Shown here one piece after another: positions 8,008-17,757 of a stretch of DNA of 34,575 bases. Position 1 is the first letter of the stretch. Every line of letters starts with the position of its first letter. The translations under genes were made by a program, and so were the position numbers. The stretch comes from Bacteroidales bacterium (GTDB lineage Bacteria; Bacteroidota; Bacteroidia; Bacteroidales; JAIORY01): assembly GCA_030630005.1 (NCBI GenBank), contig DAOVNY010000003.1:1-34575 (forward strand). Reading direction: 5' to 3'. The notes beneath the pieces were generated by a model, which ran no database searches, was not told the DNA's origin, and saw only the letters and a list, made by a program, of their open reading frames with translations.

Positions 8008-9273
8008 TCACAATTCTAAAATCAAAACATCTTTCCATCTCACCATAATTCCACCACCGCTATGGATTTGAAGAGCAACCACTCCGGTAGCTTCACCAAT
8101 TTTTTCATCAATTAAATTAGTCATTTCTTCTCCATTCAACCATGTAACAACATTATCATCAATTACTCTAATTCTCATAATATTCCACTCACCCATTTTA
8201 AGAAATTTCTCTTTTTCCTCAGGAATTTCATTAAGCCAGCCTCTACCACACGATTCATAAATTCCACCTGTATTTTTCCCGGGAGGTGCCACTTCTACCT
8301 GCCAACCACTGATCTTTGTTCCGTCAAGGGATGAACGAAAAAAGATACCGCTGTTACCATTTGTTTCCTGTTTGAATTTTAATGTAAGCTCAAAATTCTT
8401 GAATTCTTTTTCTGTGGCAAGGTATCCGTATTTTTTATCAGGTCCGCTTTCGCAGATGAGTTCACCATTATTGACAAACCATTTTTCAGTCCCGTGAATT
8501 TTCCAGCCATCAAGATTTTTTCCATTAAATAATGAAACAGTATTTTCATCAAGCTCTCTGATCTTAATATTTCTGAACCAAACAAGACTTCCATGATCCT
8601 GCAAGGCAATATGTCCTTTTTTTGCCAGTCCATAGCCCTGATAATCCTTCCATTTACAGTTTTTAACCAGTTCTTTCCATTCATCAGTCCAGAGTGTATA
8701 TTCAACAACTTTCTCGCCGTTAAGCCAGTGCTCAACATGATTACCGGCAACAATTATCTTTGTAGTATTAAATTCACCAACGGGTTTTATTTTCGTTTCT
8801 TTTGCAGGATGCATTGCATAATTAGCAGCAGTCATTTGCCAGTCTTTAAGTTTTTGAGGAAAACCAATATCATCTATCAACTGATATTCGGGACCCGTGG
8901 AATAAACTGTAGAATAATCTTCTTCAAGAACACGATAAAAAATACCACTATTACCGGCTTCGGAGATCGCCCACTCTATTTTGAGTTCGAAATTATCAAA
9001 CTGCTCATCAGTAATGATATCACCGCCAAGGTCACCTCCTTTACCCAGTCCTGTAAGCAAACCGTTTTTCACATCCCATCCTGTAAGAGTATCAGATTGA
9101 AATCCACGCCATCCATTTGTTGTTTTACCGTCAAATAAAAGGTTCCATCCTTCCTGCTTTTCCTGCTCTGTAAGAATATTATTATTTTTTTGATCTTTTT
9201 TACAATCGGAGTTGTAATTACATGAAACAAAGACAGAAACAAATAGAAGTACAAAAATTGATTTCCTGATCAT
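8008..9273 (-). CDS. Tandem two-domain DUF1080 (3-keto-disaccharide hydrolase-type) lipoprotein
   Basis: Lipobox VFVSC; two domains beginning WNLLFDGKTTNGWRGF and VSLFNGKNLDGWKIHG, each with a GNSGIFxR motif. Confidence 0.9.
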   Translation of the reverse strand: MIRKSIFVLLFVSVFVSCNYNSDCKKDQKNNNILTEQEKQEGWNLLFDGKTTNGWRGFQSDTLTGWDVKNGLLTGLGKGGDLGGDIITDEQFDNFELKIEWAISEAGNSGIFYRVLEEDYSTVYSTGPEYQLIDDIGFPQKLKDWQMTAANYAMHPAKETKIKPVGEFNTTKIIVAGNHVEHWLNGEKVVEYTLWTDEWKELVKNCKWKDYQGYGLAKKGHIALQDHGSLVWFRNIKIRELDENTVSLFNGKNLDGWKIHGTEKWFVNNGELICESGPDKKYGYLATEKEFKNFELTLKFKQETNGNSGIFFRSSLDGTKISGWQVEVAPPGKNTGGIYESCGRGWLNEIPEEKEKFLKMGEWNIMRIRVIDDNVVTWLNGEEMTNLIDEKIGEATGVVALQIHSGGGIMVRWKDVLILEL

Positions 9274-9377
9274 AATATAAAAATTAATGGCTCTGTAAAT
9301 TTTTTATCAACAAATGTAAGTAGAAAACTTTAAACAAATAGTATAGTTATTTTTAAAGTATGGTATGGATTCTAAAT

Positions 9378-11069
9378 TTACATTTTCCCATGACGCAAGA
9401 TAGAAATAAGAAGCCAAAATCCTAAAAGCCCTGCAGCAATAAAACCTACAACTCCAATAACAGGAACATCATTCCATAAGGGCGGGATTTTTGAAAGCAC
9501 TATTAATGAAGAGCCAACTATTATTGAAGCGAGAACAATAGCAAAAGAAATTCGGTTACTGATGCGTTCGTGTGTGCCAAGCATAGGGTCAAGTCCTTTA
9601 TGCTCAATATCCATTTTTATTGTACCATTTTTTACTTTTTCGATAATTTCGCGAATTTCAAAAGGCAGTTCTTTCATCAGTTGCAGCAATTCTTCAGAAG
9701 AAATGAATAAGTCTTTTGCAATTTTGCGAATGTGCAAGCGTTCCCTGATCATCTTCTTTAAATAAGGCTCTATATGTACTGCCACATTAAAATCAGGATC
9801 AAGTATTTCTCCATTTCCCTGTAGAAGCAGCATTGACCTCCCCAGCAAATACAGATCGGAAGGCATTTTTAAGTTATTTTCAGGATAGAATTTCATTAAA
9901 TCATTGACCAGGGCAGCCATGTCCATTTGTTCCAACGATTGATTAAAATACCTATCTATAAGTTCTGTGATCTGTAATTCCAGTTTCCGGGTTTTTACTT
10001 CGCCATCTGTTTCACACAATCTGAGTAAATTCCTGATAATTTTGTCGATATCGCGATGAATTGCTCCGGCAGCCATTGATGTGATTAGTTCTCTTGTAGT
10101 CCGGGTAAGTGTTCCCATCATTCCATAATCAAGAAAACAAATTACGTTTTCAGGCAATACTAAAATATTACCCGGGTGAGGATCAGCATGGAAAAATCCA
10201 AATTCAAATATTTGTTTTGATACCAGGTCAGCTCCCCTTCTTGCAATAATTTTACAATCGAGGTCATTTGCTTTGATACTTTTAATATCTGAAATTTTAA
10301 TACCATCAATATATTCTATTGTCAGGATTTTTTTTGTACTAAAATTCCGGTAGCATTTGGGAACATATATGTTTGGGTCTTTCTGAAAATTATTACCAAA
10401 TCGTTCCAGATTTGAAGCCTCAATAGCAAAATTCAACTCCTTGTGAATAGCTCTTTCAAATTCTTCAACAATTTTAACAATGTTCAAAGATCTCATTTCC
10501 TGAACATGCTTTTCCATCATCATAGCGAGATGAAACATTATTTCCAGATCAGTTTCAATAGTCCGATCAATTCCCGGACGCTGAACCTTAACTACAACTT
10601 CCTCTCCTTCGATAAGAATTGCTTTATGCACCTGGGCAATGGAAGCAGCGGCGAGAGGTGAATATGAAATACTTTCAAATACTTCCGAAATTGGTTTTCC
10701 CAACTCTTGTTCAACAAGGGAAATTGCTTTTTCTCCGGAAAAGGGAGGCACAGAATCCTGAAGTTTTTCTAATTCATGTATTAATTCAATAGGAATTAAA
10801 TCTGCCCGTGTACTCATTACCTGACCAAACTTGATAAACGTTGGTCCGAGTTCTTCCAAAACAAGTCGCATACGTTCCCATCGCGAAAGAGTATGAATTG
10901 TAGAATCTGCCTTCCTGAAAACAATCTTTCTACCAAAATCAATAACGCTCTCTAACCTTGACCGGGAAATAATATCGGCAAACCCATATTTTGTAAGTAC
11001 ACCGATAATTTCCATATAGCGGTTGACATGACGATATGTTTTGCCAATCATTCCGATCTTACGAATCAT
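9378..11069 (-). CDS. ABC1/AarF/UbiB-family atypical kinase
   Basis: FIKFGQVMSTRADLIP (KxGQ motif), AAASIAQVHKA (Ala-rich loop), FFHADPHPGNILVL, ICFLDYGMMG; two C-terminal TM helices. Confidence 0.93.
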   Translation of the reverse strand: MIRKIGMIGKTYRHVNRYMEIIGVLTKYGFADIISRSRLESVIDFGRKIVFRKADSTIHTLSRWERMRLVLEELGPTFIKFGQVMSTRADLIPIELIHELEKLQDSVPPFSGEKAISLVEQELGKPISEVFESISYSPLAAASIAQVHKAILIEGEEVVVKVQRPGIDRTIETDLEIMFHLAMMMEKHVQEMRSLNIVKIVEEFERAIHKELNFAIEASNLERFGNNFQKDPNIYVPKCYRNFSTKKILTIEYIDGIKISDIKSIKANDLDCKIIARRGADLVSKQIFEFGFFHADPHPGNILVLPENVICFLDYGMMGTLTRTTRELITSMAAGAIHRDIDKIIRNLLRLCETDGEVKTRKLELQITELIDRYFNQSLEQMDMAALVNDLMKFYPENNLKMPSDLYLLGRSMLLLQGNGEILDPDFNVAVHIEPYLKKMIRERLHIRKIAKDLFISSEELLQLMKELPFEIREIIEKVKNGTIKMDIEHKGLDPMLGTHERISNRISFAIVLASIIVGSSLIVLSKIPPLWNDVPVIGVVGFIAAGLLGFWLLISILRHGKM

Positions 11070-11070
11070 T

Positions 11071-11379
11071 TTACTCCTTTGTTTTTTTACTTAGAGAACT
11101 TTGCAGCTTATCCAATTGTTTTTGGATTTTTTTCAGGTCTTCATGAGTTGCTACTCCTAACTTATCAACAACCTTTTTTACTTCACCATTAATCTTTCCC
11201 TCAATCTGTTGCTTAGTTTCTTCCGAATGTTTAAGAAGTTCATCTGCAAATTTACGACTTTCTTCCTTTGTTAATTTTGCCTCTTCGGCAGTTTTTTTTG
11301 CAAATTCTTCTACTTTTTCTTTAGTCATCAAACCAATTCCGATTCCTGTAAGAATCCCTTTTTTTAATAGATCAATCAT
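11071..11379 (-). CDS. Phasin-like short coiled-coil protein
   Basis: 102 aa; GLMTKEKVEEFAKKTAEEAKLTKEESRKFADELLKHSEE... HEDLKKIQKQLDKLQSSLSKK, resembling PHA-regulator phasin-like proteins; ends 1 bp before the ABC1 gene starts. Confidence 0.65.
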   Translation of the reverse strand: MIDLLKKGILTGIGIGLMTKEKVEEFAKKTAEEAKLTKEESRKFADELLKHSEETKQQIEGKINGEVKKVVDKLGVATHEDLKKIQKQLDKLQSSLSKKTKE

Positions 11380-11497
11380 TTTTTACCTCCTTTTAATTTA
11401 ATAATATTAATTTCTTTTTATAGTTTTCTTTACAAATATAACAAATTTATTTATCATCATCTTTCACAAGTTCAGATGCTTTTGAAATACTGATTTA

Positions 11498-12937
11498 TTA
11501 TTTTTCAGTTTTCTGTAATAAATCACTATATTCGAGTTCATTAATATTTTTAGTTAATTCCGTTAGTTCTTCATCATAATTAACCATAGTCTGAAAATAA
11601 TTTGCATCTTTTAAAGCTTCATCTGCTTGTTTGTTTTCAGGTTTTGAATTATCGGTAATTATATTTTCTCTGAAATTTTTATAATGGTCTCTTATTGAGC
11701 ATGGCATTAGATGATTTTTGCGTATTTTTTCATAATCAAGCTGCCACTTACGCCCGTTTTTCATAAACCGAGATTGAACTGCATCGCCAAGATTTTTCCC
11801 CTGTTTAAATAAATCATAAACATTATCAACATAATAAGGCACAAAAACACAGGGCATAATATTGCCGTTCCAATCAATATAAATATACCCGTTATTCCTA
11901 CCATAAGCTACGCAACCATTACTAATAATACCGCTATTCCAAAAATCGGCAACAGGATATTTTTTTTCAGATAATACTTTTTCCCAAACTTTGTAAAGTT
12001 CTACTCTTTTTTCAGGTGACACAACCAAGTCAAAGGTTTCTTTACCACGCCCGATAGGCATAAATTGAAATTGCCACATATACGAAACTCCCAATTTTTC
12101 AAAATAATAATCGTAGAATTCGTCAGTAAGTAAAATATCACAGTTTTTACTTGTTGCTGTTACAGAAATTCCAAACGGAACACCAGCTTTCCTTAGATTT
12201 TCCATGGCTTTAAGTATTTTATTGTAAACGCCTTTTCCCCTGCGCTCATCTGTTTCATCTTCATAACCTTCAACAGATATAGCAGGTGTAACATTTCCTA
12301 ATTCCGAAAGCCTTTGAGCTATGGAAGGCGTTATTAAAGTCCCGTTAGTATAAACCAGAAAAAAAACATCACTATATTTTTCAAAAATATCCAACAATGT
12401 TTTGCCTTCACTTTTATACATAAACGGTTCACCTCCGCTAACCACAATGAATTTTCTCCCAAAAACATCGTGAACATCACCAATTATTCTGTCAACAACA
12501 GGATATGGTAATGTTGGGACCGTATGGTTGGTACTTCCCGCATAACAACCCGTACATTGTAAATTACATCTCTGCGTTGGTGAAATAACAACAAAACCGG
12601 GCGGATACTCACCATATTTTGATTTATATTCGGTTTGTAATTTTCCTATTTTATCCCCTGCCTTTGTTATTAATTTTTTTCCAACTAATGTATGAGTACT
12701 TCTTTTTAATCCATTCTTGGAATAATATCCTTTCCCTAAGTTCTTTTCAATAATGTTTAGCAGACTTGAATAAAACTGGTATCTTTTCAATCTTTCCTCG
12801 TAAGATCCACTATCAATATCTTTTGAGAATTTATTAAACATATAATTATCTAATTGTCTAACGGCAACAGTCCTAAGATGTTTGTTAAAAATAATACTTT
12901 CAACTGCTTTTTGAAAAATTACTTCCTTTGTTTTCAT
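11498..12937 (-). CDS. Radical SAM protein (SPASM/twitch-like C-terminus)
   Basis: CNLQCTGC (CxxxCxxC), FIVVSGGEPFMYKS; later Cys motifs NGCVAYGR, GNIMPCVFVPYY, MPCSIRDHY. Confidence 0.88.
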   Translation of the reverse strand: MKTKEVIFQKAVESIIFNKHLRTVAVRQLDNYMFNKFSKDIDSGSYEERLKRYQFYSSLLNIIEKNLGKGYYSKNGLKRSTHTLVGKKLITKAGDKIGKLQTEYKSKYGEYPPGFVVISPTQRCNLQCTGCYAGSTNHTVPTLPYPVVDRIIGDVHDVFGRKFIVVSGGEPFMYKSEGKTLLDIFEKYSDVFFLVYTNGTLITPSIAQRLSELGNVTPAISVEGYEDETDERRGKGVYNKILKAMENLRKAGVPFGISVTATSKNCDILLTDEFYDYYFEKLGVSYMWQFQFMPIGRGKETFDLVVSPEKRVELYKVWEKVLSEKKYPVADFWNSGIISNGCVAYGRNNGYIYIDWNGNIMPCVFVPYYVDNVYDLFKQGKNLGDAVQSRFMKNGRKWQLDYEKIRKNHLMPCSIRDHYKNFRENIITDNSKPENKQADEALKDANYFQTMVNYDEELTELTKNINELEYSDLLQKTEK

Positions 12938-12979
12938 TTTTAAATTTTTATATGATTCATTTACAACAATTATACCATT

Positions 12980-13003
12980 TGACTTAATATCGTTTATTAG
13001 TCA
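12980..13003. promoter_or_regulatory. Candidate TetR operator dyad upstream of the radical SAM gene
   Basis: TGACTTAATATCGTTTATTAGTCA: imperfect dyad TGACTTAATA / TATT-AGTCA. Confidence 0.4.
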
Positions 13004-13019
13004 GTTTTGTATAAAAAAA

Positions 13020-13598
13020 TTACCTCTTCTCTATTCCCCTGACAAGAATTGAAACCAATTCGTTTAACCTGCTTCCCAGTTCATTATATTTATCTTCTAT
13101 AAAGAAAGGTATTTCCAAGCCTTTTAAAGCTGTCAAAATTGCAGGAGCTGTTATTTCGACACTATTTATATCAAATTCGTTATTATTCACTCCGCCGGTT
13201 AAAATAGATTTTATAAGAATTGTTTCCTCATTATCATATCTTTGTCGAATATCCCCAATAAAATCAAGGTAATTCAAATAATTATTTTTTATTGCATCGT
13301 GAAAATTAATTAACTCATTTAATGTTTTCATTCTAACAGTAATGTAGTTTACCAATTTTTCTTTAGCATTATTTCCATTATCTATAGCTTCAATTAGTTC
13401 AGTTCTTAATGTTTGAAATTCCTTATCAACAACTTTTTGGAATAAGTCTTCTTTGCTTTCAAAATGATAGTAAACAGAGCCTTTGGCTTTATGAGCAGCG
13501 CGTGCAATTTCATCTACTGTGGTTTTGTGGAAACCGAATTTACTGAATATATTAGCTGCTACATTTAAAATTCTTTCTTTAGTTTCATCAATTTTCAT
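13020..13598 (-). CDS. TetR/AcrR family transcriptional regulator
   Basis: KERILNVAANIFSKFGFHKTTVDEIARAAHKAKGSVYYHFESKEDLFQKVVDKE: classical TetR HTH. Confidence 0.95.
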   Translation of the reverse strand: MKIDETKERILNVAANIFSKFGFHKTTVDEIARAAHKAKGSVYYHFESKEDLFQKVVDKEFQTLRTELIEAIDNGNNAKEKLVNYITVRMKTLNELINFHDAIKNNYLNYLDFIGDIRQRYDNEETILIKSILTGGVNNNEFDINSVEITAPAILTALKGLEIPFFIEDKYNELGSRLNELVSILVRGIEKR

Positions 13599-13610
13599 TT
13601 CTATTCGATT

Positions 13611-13640
13611 TGACTAATTAGGTTTATTCGTACAAATATA
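13611..13640 (-). promoter_or_regulatory. tetR promoter region: TATATTTG (-7 type, 13633-13640) overlapping an operator-like sequence (13611-13634)
   Basis: Minus strand TATATTTG fits the Bacteroidota TAnnTTTG consensus; TGACTAATTAGGTTTATTCGTACA resembles the dyad at 12980-13003. Confidence 0.45.
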
Positions 13641-13696
13641 CTACAATTTTATTATAATTATGATAATTTTTAATTTTTTTTTACTTTAGTAATCAA

Positions 13697-13740
13697 TACA
13701 AAAAAAAGCCCCTCGTTTAAAACGAGGAGCTTTAACACAA
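13697..13740 (-). terminator. Intrinsic terminator downstream of gdhA
   Basis: CCTCGTTT-A-AAACGAGG stem followed by a T-run on the minus strand. Confidence 0.85.
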
Positions 13741-13766
13741 ATTCACTTAAAATAAACAAAGATAAT

Positions 13767-15104
13767 TTATATAATACCTTCATCCATCATTGCATTAGCA
13801 ACTTTAAGGAATCCGGCAACATTTGCACCTTTAACATAATTTATATAACCATCATCTTCGGTACCGTATTTAACACAAGCTTCATGGATATTAATCATAA
13901 TATCATGTAATCTTTTATCAACTTCTTTTGCAGGCCAATTCAGTTTCATTGAATTTTGTGACATCTCAAGTCCCGAAGTTGCAACACCACCGGCATTAAC
14001 AGCTTTTCCGGGTCCAAATAAAATTTTATTTTCCTGAATAATTTCAACAGCTTCAGGAGTAGATGGCATATTTGCACCTTCGGCAACGCACATACATTTA
14101 TTATTTACTAAATTTTGAGCGTCTTCTTTATTTAGTTCATTTTGAGTAGCACAAGGTAAAGCAACATCACATTTTACTTCCCATGGATGTTTTCCTTTAT
14201 GGAATTCAGCTTCTGGGAATTCGATTGCATAAGGTGCAACGATATCCTGGTTTGAAGCTCTTAACTCAAGCATATACTCAATCTTTTCGCCGGAAATTCC
14301 TTCAGGATCATAAACATAACCATCGGGACCTGAAAGTGTAATAACTTTTCCGCCAAATTCAGTAACTTTCTTAGCAGCACCCCATGCAACATTACCAAAA
14401 CCGGAGATAGCAACTTTTTTACCTTCAAAAGTTTCGCCTTTAGTTGCAAGCATTTCTTTTGCAAAATAAACAGTTCCAAATCCTGTAGCTTCAGGACGTA
14501 TGAGACTTCCACCCCAGTTTATTCCTTTACCGGTAAGTACACCTGTATGCTCTCTTGCAAGTTTTTTATATGCACCATATAAGTATCCAATTTCTTTTCC
14601 ACCAACTCCAATATCACCGGCAGGTACATCTGTATCAGGTCCGATAAGATGCCATAATTCTAACATAAATGCCTGACAGAAACGCATTATCTCTGTATCT
14701 GATTTTCCTTTAGGATCAAAGTCCGATCCTCCTTTTCCACCACCCATTGGTAATGTAGTAAGGCTATTTTTAAATATCTGCTCAAAACCCAAAAATTTAA
14801 GAATACTTAAATTTACACTTGGGTGAAAACGTAATCCACCTTTATAAGGTCCAATAGCATTATTAAACTGTATCCTGTATCCAAGATTAACATTAACTTT
14901 TCCGTTATCGTCAACCCATGATACCTTAAAAGTAAGAATTCTGTCAGGCTCAATAATTCTTTCAATTATTCCTGCTGATTCAAATTGAGGATTGTCTGCA
15001 ACGACATCTTCAAGTGTTTCCAGTACTTCTCTAACAGCCTGTAGATATTCTTGTTCTCCGGGATGTTTTTTTTCGAGCTTACTTATTATTTTTTCAAGAT
15101 CCAT
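13767..15104 (-). CDS. gdhA: NADP-type glutamate dehydrogenase
   Basis: NAIGPYKGGLRFHPSVNLSILKFLGFEQIFKNSLTTLPMGGGKGGSDFDPKGKSD, VPAGDIGVGGKEIGYLYG. Confidence 0.97.
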   Translation of the reverse strand: MDLEKIISKLEKKHPGEQEYLQAVREVLETLEDVVADNPQFESAGIIERIIEPDRILTFKVSWVDDNGKVNVNLGYRIQFNNAIGPYKGGLRFHPSVNLSILKFLGFEQIFKNSLTTLPMGGGKGGSDFDPKGKSDTEIMRFCQAFMLELWHLIGPDTDVPAGDIGVGGKEIGYLYGAYKKLAREHTGVLTGKGINWGGSLIRPEATGFGTVYFAKEMLATKGETFEGKKVAISGFGNVAWGAAKKVTEFGGKVITLSGPDGYVYDPEGISGEKIEYMLELRASNQDIVAPYAIEFPEAEFHKGKHPWEVKCDVALPCATQNELNKEDAQNLVNNKCMCVAEGANMPSTPEAVEIIQENKILFGPGKAVNAGGVATSGLEMSQNSMKLNWPAKEVDKRLHDIMINIHEACVKYGTEDDGYINYVKGANVAGFLKVANAMMDEGII

Positions 15105-15375
15105 AACTCAAATATTTAAATATTGTTTAAAATGTTTATTAAAATTTTTATTTATTTCTACTGTTATAAAAATAACAATGTTAATTAATTCACAGCGCAA
15201 AATTACATTTTATAAAATGATATTTCCAAATAATTTTGGAATATTTTTATAAAGTTTTTTAACAAAATTTGCCGCAGATTCACAGATTACAAAATTAATC
15301 TTTTTGTGCTATGTTTATGGAATTCCTGTTCTGAATATTTCGTAAGTTGTAGGGGGCTATTTTCTATCATTTCCA

Positions 15376-17712
15376 TTAGGCTACTTTTATTTCGTATAAA
15401 TGTTTCTGAAAATCAATAAATAATGAGCTTATATTTGCAACATCGCCCAATATTTCTTTTGCGTCTTCCAACGATTGGTATTTATTTGTTAGTAAGATTG
15501 GTAATTTTTCCTGAGCAAGTTCTCCAACTCCTGTTTCAATATATTTGCTTAATACAAATTCAATAAATTCCTTTTGTTGATCATTTAGTAATGCAAAAAT
15601 TGTTGCTTCTGCTCTTGTTACTCTTTCTTCTCTTGTTATCGGTTTTATGTCGCTGTTAAACACATATTCCAATACATCAAATAAGTCGCTTTTTTCTGCA
15701 TTGATTAGTTTTTTCAAAGTGTTTAAATCTTCTTTTCCGAAACCTGCTTCGTCCAACTTCTCAAGCAAAATTTTACGTGTCATTGGGTTGCTCCATAAAG
15801 TCCGTAATTCTTCTTCGCTTTTAAAGAAGTTAGGAAGTTCACCAAACAAATTATTTAAAAACTCTTCTGCCGAAATTGGATTACCGTCTGCATTCCAAAA
15901 CGAAGTAGCAATCATGTGTTGTATTTCTCTTTCTTTTCCGTCTTTCAGTTTTATCTTAATTCTTTTCTTTTTTTCTTTTGGTTCATAAATACCATCTTTC
16001 TCCAATGCTGTTGACGGCTCTTTAAATTCTTTTGGTTTATATTCTTTGGGTTCTTCTTCAACCGGCTCACCATCCCATTCCGGATCAGAAAATCGTTGAT
16101 AAGCATCTACAAAATCGTAAATAGTAAAAAACTCTTTCCCATCAAAAAGACGTGTTCCTCTCCCCACTATTTGTTTAAACTCAATTATCTGATTTACCGG
16201 TCGCATCAAAACAATATTACGGATATTCCGGGCATCAACTCCTGTTGATAGTTTTTGTGAAGTTGTTAAAACTGTCGGAATTGTTTTTTCATTGTCTTGA
16301 AATTTTCTTAAAAATTGCTCTCCAATCTCTCCATCATTGGCGGTAACACGAACACAATAATCAGGGTCTTTGCTTTTCTTGTATTGATTTACCAATTCCC
16401 GAACAGCAGCTGCGTGGTCTTGTGTAGCACAGAAAATTATTGTTTTGTCATTCTCATTGGCTTCGTCCATATAAATCCGAACTCGTTTTGCCTCTCGTTC
16501 TTTTATTTCAATGATTCGGTTAAAATCAGGTTCTTCATACAGTTTTCCTTCTTCAATTTCGCCTTCAATAATATTATCATCACTTGTATAAATATAATCG
16601 TCAAGCGTGGTTTTAATTCGTTTAACTTTGAAAGGCGTTAAAAAACCATCATTAATACCTTCTTTAAGCGAATAGATATAAACCGGCTCGCCAAAATATT
16701 TATAAGTGTCAACATTGTCTCTTCGTTTTGGCGTAGCTGTTAAACCCAATTGAACAGCAGGCGAAAAGTACTCTAAAATCCCTCTCCAATTTCCTTCGTC
16801 ATTTGCTCCGCCACGATGACACTCATCAATTATGATAAAATCAAAATAGTCTTCGGGATACTGCCCAAAACTTGGTACTGAATTCCCTTCAGCATCAGAA
16901 CCACTCATGAAAGATTGAAAAATGGTAAAGAAAATGCTGCCGTTGGTTGGCACTCTACCTCTCATTCTTATTTCGCTGGGTTTAATTCTTACCATTGCAT
17001 CATCAGGGAATTTTGAAAAAGCATTAAATGCCTGGTTTGCGAGAATATTTCGGTCTGCCAAAAACAAGATGCGAGGTCTTCGGTTCCCGTCTCTTTGTAA
17101 ATTCCAACGAGTATAAAAAAGCTTCCATGCAATTTGAAAAGCAATAGCTGTTTTCCCTGTTCCTGTGGCAAGAGTTAATAAAATACGGTCTTTGTTTTGT
17201 GCAACGGCTTCCAAAGTATTTTTTACTGCAATTTCTTGATAATATCGCAATTGCCAAGTACCGCTTTTATCTTCATAAGGAACGGAAGCAAATTTATCTC
17301 GCCATTCGTTTTGGTCAGAATAAGTTTTATCCCAAAGTTCTTCAGGAGTAAGAAAATCTGAAACCAAACCCTCTGCACCTGTTTTCATACAAATTTGGTA
17401 AATCTCTTTTCCGTTGGTTGAGTAAGTAGTTTCTAAATTTAGTTTTTCGGCATATTGTTTTGCTTGTGCCACACCTTCGCCTACTTCCAACTCATCGCTT
17501 TTAGCTTCAACAACAGCGAGTTTAACACCTTTGTAAACCAAAATATAATCAGCAATAAGTGGTTTTTTCCTGCCACCGCCAACTTGTATTTTTCCGTCTG
17601 TAATCTTACAAACATTGCGTTCACGAAGGATTTTAGAACCTTCAACAACTCCCCAACCACAAGATTTTAATTTGGGGTCTATTAATTCTGCTCTTGTTTC
17701 CGCCTCATTCAT
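15376..17712 (-). CDS. hsdR: Type I restriction enzyme R subunit (EcoEI-like, DEAD/DEAH helicase)
   Basis: N-terminal nuclease-like YILVYKGVKLAVVEAKS; LLTLATGTGKTAIAFQIAWKL, IIIDECHRGG, LGLTATPKR, QIVGRGTRLF. Confidence 0.93.
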   Translation of the reverse strand: MNEAETRAELIDPKLKSCGWGVVEGSKILRERNVCKITDGKIQVGGGRKKPLIADYILVYKGVKLAVVEAKSDELEVGEGVAQAKQYAEKLNLETTYSTNGKEIYQICMKTGAEGLVSDFLTPEELWDKTYSDQNEWRDKFASVPYEDKSGTWQLRYYQEIAVKNTLEAVAQNKDRILLTLATGTGKTAIAFQIAWKLFYTRWNLQRDGNRRPRILFLADRNILANQAFNAFSKFPDDAMVRIKPSEIRMRGRVPTNGSIFFTIFQSFMSGSDAEGNSVPSFGQYPEDYFDFIIIDECHRGGANDEGNWRGILEYFSPAVQLGLTATPKRRDNVDTYKYFGEPVYIYSLKEGINDGFLTPFKVKRIKTTLDDYIYTSDDNIIEGEIEEGKLYEEPDFNRIIEIKEREAKRVRIYMDEANENDKTIIFCATQDHAAAVRELVNQYKKSKDPDYCVRVTANDGEIGEQFLRKFQDNEKTIPTVLTTSQKLSTGVDARNIRNIVLMRPVNQIIEFKQIVGRGTRLFDGKEFFTIYDFVDAYQRFSDPEWDGEPVEEEPKEYKPKEFKEPSTALEKDGIYEPKEKKKRIKIKLKDGKEREIQHMIATSFWNADGNPISAEEFLNNLFGELPNFFKSEEELRTLWSNPMTRKILLEKLDEAGFGKEDLNTLKKLINAEKSDLFDVLEYVFNSDIKPITREERVTRAEATIFALLNDQQKEFIEFVLSKYIETGVGELAQEKLPILLTNKYQSLEDAKEILGDVANISSLFIDFQKHLYEIKVA

Positions 17713-17724
17713 AATTGTTAATTA

Positions 17725-17757
17725 TTAATGGTTAGTTGTTAATGGTTAGTTGTTAAT
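17725..17757. repeat. 14-bp tandem repeat TTAATGGTTAGTTG x2.4
   Basis: Read directly between hsdR and the interrupted four-helix-bundle gene. Confidence 0.8.
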
